The notes under the pieces are model-generated. The model was not told the DNA's origin and searched no databases. It saw nothing but the letters and a program-made list of their open reading frames with translations. Of a stretch of 64,000 nucleotides of DNA, positions 58,947 to 64,000 are shown piece by piece. Where the stretch lies: assembly GCA_016191205.1 (NCBI GenBank), contig JACPPB010000001.1, forward strand, positions 1-64,000, in the 5' to 3' direction. This DNA comes from Gammaproteobacteria bacterium. GTDB taxonomy: Bacteria > Pseudomonadota > Gammaproteobacteria > Pseudomonadales > Porticoccaceae. A program made the translations under genes and the position numbers. How positions within the stretch are numbered: position 1 is the stretch's first letter; every line of letters starts with the position of its first letter.

Positions 58947-61759
58947 CCGATTACAAAGCGACACTCAATCTTCCCAACACCAGTTTTCCGATGAAGGCCA
59001 ATCTCGCGCAGCGCGAGCCCGGCATTCTCAAGCAGTGGCAGACAACCGACATCTATGGCCGCATTCGCGCCGCGCGCGCCGGGCGCGAACCATTCATCCT
59101 CCACGACGGCCCGCCCTATGCCAACGGCGATATCCATATCGGCCACGCGGTCAACAAGATCCTGAAAGACATCATCGTCAAGGCGCGCACGCTGGCGGGT
59201 TACGACGCGCCCTATGTGCCGGGCTGGGACTGCCACGGCCTGCCCATCGAGCATCAGGTGGAACAGAAGTGGGGCAAGGCCGGGCAGAAGCTTGACGCCC
59301 GGGCGTTTCGCGCCAAATGCCGGGAATACGCCGCGAGCCAGGTCGAGCGCCAGCGCCGCGACTTCATCCGCCTCGGCGTGCTCGGCGACTGGGACAATCC
59401 CTATCTGAGCATGGATTACCGCTACGAAGCCGACATCATCCGCGCGCTCGGCCGCGTCGCCGCCAACGGCCATCTGGTGCGCGGTTACAAGCCCGTGTAC
59501 TGGAGCGTGGTGGGCGCGTCGGCACTCGCCGAAGCCGAAGTCGAATACCACGACAAAACCTCGTTCGCCATCGACGTCGCCTTTCCGGTCGTGGATACGG
59601 CCGCGCTGGCCGAGGTGCTGGGCGGCTTGCGTGGGGAAGGCGCGATCGCGGTCGCCATCTGGACCACCACGCCCTGGACCCTGCCCGCCAACCAGGCGGT
59701 CTGTCTCGGTCCCGACATCGACTACGCCCTGGTGCAGTGCCGGATACAGGGCGCGCCGCGCCGCCTGCTGCTGGCGCGAGAGCTGGTGGCCGGCGTGATG
59801 ACGCGCATCGGCGGCACCGACGTCGAGGTGCTGGCCACCTGCAAGGGCGCGCGCCTCGAAGGCCTGCGACTCCGGCATCCGTTTTACGCGCGCGAAGTGC
59901 CGGTGATTCTGGGCGCGCACGTCACCCTGGATGCGGGCACCGGCGCCGTGCACACAGCGCCCGACCACGGTGTCGAGGACTTCACGGTGTCCGTCCCCTA
60001 CGGGATTGGCACCCTCGATTATCTCGACGATCACGGCGTGTTTCGCGACCGGGTCGAGTACTTCGCCGGCCAGCACGTCTACAAGGTGGACGCGCCCATC
60101 GTCGAACTGCTGCGCGAACGCGGCGCGTTGCTCGCCTGCGAGAAAATCGTGCACAGCTATCCGCACTGCTGGCGCACCAAGACGCCGCTGATCTACCGGG
60201 CGACGCCGCAGTGGTTCATCGGCATGCACACGCAGGGTCTGCTCGACACCGCCTTTGCCGAAGTCGCCAAGGTGGCCTGGTACCCCGACTGGGGCCGGGC
60301 GCGGATGGAAGCCATGCTCGCCAACAGTCCCGACTGGTGCGTGTCGCGCCAGCGCACCTGGGGCGTGCCGATCGCGCTGTTCGTCCACGCCGACAGCGGT
60401 GAGCCGCACCCCGATACCCAGCGTCTGATCGAAGCCGTCGCCCTGCGCGTCGAGGAAAATGGCATGGATGCCTGGCACGATCTCGACCCGGCGGAACTGC
60501 TGGGCGCGGATGCCGCGCACTATCGCAAAGTCACCGATACCCTGGATGTCTGGTTCGACTCCGGCGTCAGCCACGCGGCGGTGCTGGAGCGCCGGCCCGA
60601 ACTGCGCTATCCCGCGGACCTCTATCTGGAAGGTTCCGACCAGCATCGCGGCTGGTTCCAGTCGTCCCTCAAGACCGCGGTCGCCATCAACGGCACTGCG
60701 CCGTACCGGGCGGTGCTGACCCACGGCTTCACCGTGGACGCCCAGGGCCGCAAGATGTCGAAGTCGCTGGGCAATGTGGTGGCGCCCCAGCAGGTGATCA
60801 ACGAGCTGGGCGCCGACGTACTGCGACTCTGGGTGGCGGCCACGGATTTCAGCGGCGAGTTGTCGGTGTCCGATGAAATTCTCAAACGCACCGCGGATTC
60901 CTATCGTCGCATTCGCAATACGCTGCGCTATCTGCTTTCCAATCTGGAAGGTTTCGATCCCGCGCGCGACACGGTGCCCTTCGCGCAGTTGCTGCATCTC
61001 GACCGCTGGGCGGTGGATCGCGCGCGATTGCTGCAGGACGAGATCGCGGCCCGCTACCAGGATTACGGGTTTCACCACATCTATCAGAAACTGCATCAGT
61101 TCTGCGTCGCGGATCTGGGCGGCTTCTATATCGACATCATCAAGGACCGCCAGTACACCTGCCAGCGCGACAGCCTGGCGCGGCGCTCGGCCCAGACCGC
61201 GCTGCATCAGATCGCCGAAGCCCTGGTGCGCTGGATCGCGCCGATTCTGAGTTTCACCGCCGAGGAGATCTGGCGGTGCCTGCCCGGCGCGCGCGAGGAT
61301 TCCGTGCTGCTGGCCGAATGGTTTCCGTTGCCGCGTCTGGAGGAAGGCGAACTGTTCTCCCGCGACGACTGGGCGCAGGTGATGCGCGTCAAGGAAGCCG
61401 TCAACAAAACACTCGAAGAACAGCGCAATGCCGGCTTGGTGCGCGGCTCGCTGGATGCCGAAGTAGTCCTTTACACGGACACCGCGCTGCATGCCCTGCT
61501 CGACAAGCTGGGCGATGAATTGCGCTTCGTGCTGCTGACTTCGGCAGCCAGGGTGCAGCCGCTCGCGGCGGCGCCGCAAGGCAGCCACGACACCGGCCTG
61601 TCCGGGCTGAAGGTGGCGCTGGCGCTTTCCGCGCACGCCAAGTGCGTGCGCTGCTGGCATCACCGCGACAGTGTCGGCGGTTGTGCCGAGCATCCGGAAC
61701 TGTGCGAGCGCTGCGTGACAAATGTCGCCGGTGCCGGCGAACTCCGGCGCATCGCCTGA
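58943..61759 (+). CDS. ileS: Isoleucyl-tRNA synthetase
   Basis: IleRS charges tRNA-Ile. The 938-residue class I synthetase has the HIGH motif in [16 protein letters not shown], the CP1 editing domain with [12 protein letters not shown], the KMSKS loop in [10 protein letters not shown], and a C-terminal zinc site (CVRCWHHR and CERCVTNV). Length matches the E. coli enzyme (938 residues). It is the bacterial mupirocin-sensitive type by layout. ribF-ileS-lspA-fkpB-ispH is a classical conserved cluster. Confidence 0.97.
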   Translation: MTDYKATLNLPNTSFPMKANLAQREPGILKQWQTTDIYGRIRAARAGREPFILHDGPPYANGDIHIGHAVNKILKDIIVKARTLAGYDAPYVPGWDCHGLPIEHQVEQKWGKAGQKLDARAFRAKCREYAASQVERQRRDFIRLGVLGDWDNPYLSMDYRYEADIIRALGRVAANGHLVRGYKPVYWSVVGASALAEAEVEYHDKTSFAIDVAFPVVDTAALAEVLGGLRGEGAIAVAIWTTTPWTLPANQAVCLGPDIDYALVQCRIQGAPRRLLLARELVAGVMTRIGGTDVEVLATCKGARLEGLRLRHPFYAREVPVILGAHVTLDAGTGAVHTAPDHGVEDFTVSVPYGIGTLDYLDDHGVFRDRVEYFAGQHVYKVDAPIVELLRERGALLACEKIVHSYPHCWRTKTPLIYRATPQWFIGMHTQGLLDTAFAEVAKVAWYPDWGRARMEAMLANSPDWCVSRQRTWGVPIALFVHADSGEPHPDTQRLIEAVALRVEENGMDAWHDLDPAELLGADAAHYRKVTDTLDVWFDSGVSHAAVLERRPELRYPADLYLEGSDQHRGWFQSSLKTAVAINGTAPYRAVLTHGFTVDAQGRKMSKSLGNVVAPQQVINELGADVLRLWVAATDFSGELSVSDEILKRTADSYRRIRNTLRYLLSNLEGFDPARDTVPFAQLLHLDRWAVDRARLLQDEIAARYQDYGFHHIYQKLHQFCVADLGGFYIDIIKDRQYTCQRDSLARRSAQTALHQIAEALVRWIAPILSFTAEEIWRCLPGAREDSVLLAEWFPLPRLEEGELFSRDDWAQVMRVKEAVNKTLEEQRNAGLVRGSLDAEVVLYTDTALHALLDKLGDELRFVLLTSAARVQPLAAAPQGSHDTGLSGLKVALALSAHAKCVRCWHHRDSVGGCAEHPELCERCVTNVAGAGELRRIA

Positions 61760-61785
61760 ATGAGCCTCGCAGCATGAGCCTCGCA
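61760..61785 (+). repeat. Tandem 12-bp repeat at the lspA start
   Basis: ATGAGCCTCGCA occurs twice (61760-61771 and 61774-61785), two bases apart, and a third ATG follows at 61786. This gives three possible start codons. 61774 and 61786 are in frame with lspA. Confidence 0.85.
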
Positions 61786-62286
61786 ATGAATTCGACCGCG
61801 ACCTTGGGCAGGGCACAGTTGCTGCGCTGTTATCTGCTCGCCGCGCTGGTCGTCGGCCTCGACTGGTGGACCAAGAGCCAGGCGAGCAGCCTGCTCGACT
61901 ACGGCGTGCCGCGTGTCATCACGCCGTGGTTCAATCTCACCCTGCTGCACAATCGCGGCGCGGCGTTCAGTCTGCTGAGCGAGGCGGGCGGTTGGCAGCA
62001 CTGGCTGCTGGGCGGCATTGCGCTGGCGGTGAGCGTGGCGATAGTCGTCGCCTTGCGCCGCCTGCCGCGCACCGCGCAATTGCAGGGTCTGGGGCTTGCG
62101 TTGGTGCTGGGCGGCGCGATCGGCAATCTCGGCGATCGCCTGCGACTGGGTTATGTGGTGGATTTCATTCAGGTCCATTACCAGGAGCTCTACTGGCCCG
62201 CCTTCAATATCGCCGACTCGGCGATCACGGTCGGCGCCGCGCTGCTGATCCTGGATGCCTTCCGGAACCGGGCGAGCGATTCATGA
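61774..62286 (+). CDS. lspA: Signal peptidase II (lipoprotein)
   Basis: LspA is the inner-membrane aspartyl protease that removes lipoprotein signal peptides after lipidation; it acts before LolCDE. The 170-residue protein has four helices and the catalytic aspartates in GNLGDRLRLGYVVDFI and FNIADSAI. The conserved NRGAAFSLL is also present. Start is ATG 61774 or 61786; a small duplication makes the choice uncertain. Its stop overlaps fkpB by four bases. Confidence 0.94.
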   Translation: MSLAMNSTATLGRAQLLRCYLLAALVVGLDWWTKSQASSLLDYGVPRVITPWFNLTLLHNRGAAFSLLSEAGGWQHWLLGGIALAVSVAIVVALRRLPRTAQLQGLGLALVLGGAIGNLGDRLRLGYVVDFIQVHYQELYWPAFNIADSAITVGAALLILDAFRNRASDS

Positions 62287-62741
62287 GCGACGACGTTGCG
62301 ATTGGTCCCGGCGCGGCGGTCGTTTTGCATTTCGCCATCGAATTGACCGACGGCGCCGTCGTGGACAGCAATTTCGCGCGCGCACCCGCGCAACTCGTGA
62401 TCGGCGACGGCAATCTCCCGGAAGGTTTCGAGCGCTTGCTGCTCGGTTTGTGCGCGGGCGACGAACGGCGTTTTGAAGTACCTGCGGAACAGGGTTTCGG
62501 CGATCACAAGCAGGCCAATGTAATGACGCTGCCAAAGCGCCGTTTTCCCGCCGAGATGGAATTGACGCCCGGGTTGGTGGTCACCTTCACCGATGCTGCA
62601 TCCGGCCAGTTGCCCGGCGTGGTGATGGCGGTGGCGGGGGACCGGGTGACGGTCGACTTCAACCACCCGCTGGCCGGCAAGACACTGGTGTTCGCCGTCG
62701 CGATACGATCAGTCGCCGCTGCGGCGCAGGTGGCGTCGTGA
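62283..62741 (+). CDS. fkpB: FKBP-type peptidyl-prolyl isomerase (SlpA type)
   Basis: This 152-residue protein is the SlpA-type FKBP found between lspA and ispH. It has the FKBP core ([44 protein letters not shown]) with an inserted chaperone flap ([21 protein letters not shown]). It accelerates prolyl isomerisation and may act as a chaperone in the cytosol. It begins with ATG at 62283, overlapping lspA, and ends overlapping ispH. Confidence 0.92.
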   Translation: MSDDVAIGPGAAVVLHFAIELTDGAVVDSNFARAPAQLVIGDGNLPEGFERLLLGLCAGDERRFEVPAEQGFGDHKQANVMTLPKRRFPAEMELTPGLVVTFTDAASGQLPGVVMAVAGDRVTVDFNHPLAGKTLVFAVAIRSVAAAAQVAS

Positions 62742-63667
62742 AACTCTTGCTCGCCAACCCGCGCGGATTTTGCGCCGGCGTGGATCGCGCCATCGAAATC
62801 GTCGAGCGTGCGCTCGATCGCTTCGGCGCGCCGATTCATGTGCGGCACGAAGTTGTCCACAACAAATATGTGGTGGACAGTCTGCGTCAGCGCGGCGCGA
62901 TTTTCGTCGAGGAACTGGACGAGGTACCGGCGGACGGCACCGTCATTTTCAGCGCGCATGGCGTGTCGCAAGCGGTGCGCGAAGATGCCGGCACGCGCGG
63001 GTTGCGCGTGTTCGACGCGACCTGTCCCCTGGTGACCAAGGTGCATGTGGAAGTGGCGGCCTGCGCCCGCGACGGGCGCGACTGCGTGCTGATCGGCCAT
63101 CGCGGCCATCCCGAGGTGGAAGGTACCATGGGCCAGTACCGCAGCGCGCGCGGCACCATTTATCTGGTGGAGGACGAAGCCGACGCCCAGAAGCTGGAAG
63201 TCGCGCAGCCCCACAATCTCGCCTATGTCACCCAGACCACGTTGTCGATGGACGACACCGCGCGCATCGTCGCCATCCTGCAAGCACGGTTTCCGGCCAT
63301 CGATGGTCCGCGCAAGGACGACATCTGCTACGCCACGCAAAATCGTCAGGACGCGGTCAAGCAGCTCGCGCTGGAATGCGAATTGGTGCTGGTGGTCGGC
63401 TCGCTCAACAGTTCGAACTCGACGCGCCTGAAAGAGCTCGCCGAGCGCTGTGGCGCCCGCGCGCACCTCATCGACGGCGCCGCCGAGATCGATCCGCTCT
63501 GGCTCTCCGGCGTCACCACCATCGGTCTGACCGCGGGTGCTTCGGCGCCGGAAAAACTCGTGGGCGACGTGGTCGCCCGCCTCACCGAACTGGGTGTGGA
63601 CGAGGTGTCCGAAAGCGCGGGCATCCGCGAAGGCATCCGGTTTTCGCTGCCGCAGGGTTTGCGCTGA
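62738..63667 (+). CDS. ispH: 4-hydroxy-3-methylbut-2-enyl diphosphate reductase
   Basis: IspH makes IPP and DMAPP in the last step of the MEP isoprenoid pathway, using an Fe-S cluster. The 309-residue protein has the three cluster cysteines in [22 protein letters not shown] and [11 protein letters not shown], plus the active-site glutamate region TTLSMDDT and SNSTRL. It starts at GTG 62738, overlapping the fkpB stop by four bases. In Pseudomonas, type IV pilus genes follow ispH, relevant to the partial gene at the window end. Confidence 0.96.
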   Translation: MKLLLANPRGFCAGVDRAIEIVERALDRFGAPIHVRHEVVHNKYVVDSLRQRGAIFVEELDEVPADGTVIFSAHGVSQAVREDAGTRGLRVFDATCPLVTKVHVEVAACARDGRDCVLIGHRGHPEVEGTMGQYRSARGTIYLVEDEADAQKLEVAQPHNLAYVTQTTLSMDDTARIVAILQARFPAIDGPRKDDICYATQNRQDAVKQLALECELVLVVGSLNSSNSTRLKELAERCGARAHLIDGAAEIDPLWLSGVTTIGLTAGASAPEKLVGDVVARLTELGVDEVSESAGIREGIRFSLPQGLR

Positions 63668-63698
63668 TCGGCGTGCTAGCGTCCCGGCGCTAAGTACC

Positions 63699-63871
63699 GT
63701 CATTCCCGCGCAGGCGGGAATCCAGAAACCCGCGGTGATTGAGACGCGTCGGTCCCTGGACCCCCGCCTGCGCGGGGGTGACGGCGGTAACGCCTGGGGT
63801 GGTGTTCCCGCATCTACTGGACCCCCGCCTGCGCGGGGGTGACGGGGAGTAGTGCGCGAGCGGGAATGACA
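63699..63871. repeat. Cluster of REP-like palindromes
   Basis: Three related palindromes lie in 150 bases: 63699-63725 (GTCATTCCCGCGCAGGCGGG...), and two in the opposite orientation at 63756-63784 and 63817-63845 (CTGGACCCCCGCCTGCGCGG...), which agree with each other at all 29 bases. A fourth half copy (GCGAGCGGGAATGACA) is at 63856-63871. Such GTCATTCCCGC palindromes are common intergenic REP-type elements in proteobacteria. They may end or stabilise the ispH transcript. Confidence 0.8.
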
Positions 63872-63957
63872 CCACCGTTTGATTCGTGACCGTATTTATA
63901 GAATGCGGCACTTAGGTTCCAGGATCCAGGGCGAAACGCTTGTAGCGGGGAAACAGA

Positions 63958-64000
63958 ATGACAGAGTTTGCGACGCCGCCGGGATCGCGCTCGCCCGGTG
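63958..64000 (+). CDS. Start of a gene cut by the window end, possibly a type IV prepilin
   Basis: ATG at 63958, preceded by GCGGGGAAAC, opens a frame that reads MTEFATPPGSRSPG and runs off the window. The next codon begins with G. Type IV prepilins and pseudopilins have a short hydrophilic leader ending in glycine before FTLIE, and ispH is followed by pilin genes (fimT/pilE region) in Pseudomonas. This makes a prepilin plausible, but the diagnostic part lies outside. Confidence 0.35.
   Translation, partial: MTEFATPPGSRSPG

Noticed and set aside
58901-61816. 971-codon minus-strand frame opposite ileS
   Set aside because: Antisense shadow; ileS is complete with all motifs.
63699-63871. CRISPR array
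   Set aside because: The repeats are inverted palindromes with unequal spacing in mixed orientation and no cas genes; they fit REP elements.

Overview
The window is about 64 kb of dense, high-GC bacterial chromosome. Gene order points to a Gammaproteobacterium. The blocks rne/rluC/yceF-yceD-rpmF-plsX-fabD-fabG-acpP-pabC-mltG-tmk-holB-pilZ-tatD, nqrABCDEF-apbE-nqrM, lolCDE and murJ-ribF-ileS-lspA-fkpB-ispH are all familiar from Pseudomonas-like gammaproteobacteria. Ectoine synthesis together with the sodium-pumping Nqr complex suggests a halotolerant or marine-influenced lifestyle. I cannot name the genus. I saw no tRNA, rRNA, CRISPR array, prophage or insertion sequence.

Layout. Positions 0.3-1.4 kb hold transaldolase. 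1.6-4.5 kb hold RNase E on the minus strand with a long leader, facing the divergent rluC. 6.1-16.2 kb hold Maf/yceF and then a long plus-strand run for fatty-acid synthesis, cell-wall processing, DNA replication and dUTP hygiene. 16.2-22.2 kb hold malate dehydrogenase, a peroxiredoxin, yajC, a D-cysteine desulfhydrase-like PLP enzyme, a 5'-nucleotidase, and cysB facing cysH. 22.3-25.3 kb hold a minus-strand operon of two luciferase-like flavin oxidoreductases and a quinone-reductase-like enzyme. 25.7-31.4 kb hold ectR and the complete ectABCD-ask operon. 31.4-35.6 kb hold two transporters: a sodium/solute symporter and an SLC12-like carrier. 35.8-38.7 kb hold a kinase-fold phosphotransferase, an NTF2-like protein and a CaiB-type CoA-transferase. 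39.0-43.6 kb hold a long-form GAPDH and pntAA-pntAB-pntB. 43.8 kb is a lipoprotein of unknown function. 44.8-51.8 kb hold the Nqr operon with its maturation factors. 52.4-55.6 kb hold lolCDE. 56.2-63.7 kb hold murJ to ispH. The window ends in palindromic repeats and the first codons of a gene that may be a type IV prepilin.

How the genes work together. The ect operon makes ectoine and 5-hydroxyectoine. Its dedicated aspartokinase supplies aspartyl phosphate, the MarR-type EctR probably represses it, and the neighbouring symporter may recover compatible solutes. Nqr makes a sodium gradient that such a symporter could use. ApbE and NqrM are the known maturation factors for Nqr flavins and iron. 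GAPDH and the transhydrogenase connect central carbon flux with NADPH.

The most notable thing seen directly is that four otherwise well-conserved genes are broken: rne, mltG, pntB and nqrE. All four are best explained by missing bases: a single base in rne and mltG, about 30 in pntB and about 130 in nqrE. The reading frames are clean on both sides. This could be assembly error or very recent gene damage, and the raw reads would decide. Other points are candidate EctR operators, one overlapping a promoter -10; a 54-bp repeat upstream of two unrelated metabolic operons; an apparently leaderless yceD transcript; and the absence of fabH and fabF from the fatty-acid cluster. I did not find a clearly new multi-gene system.
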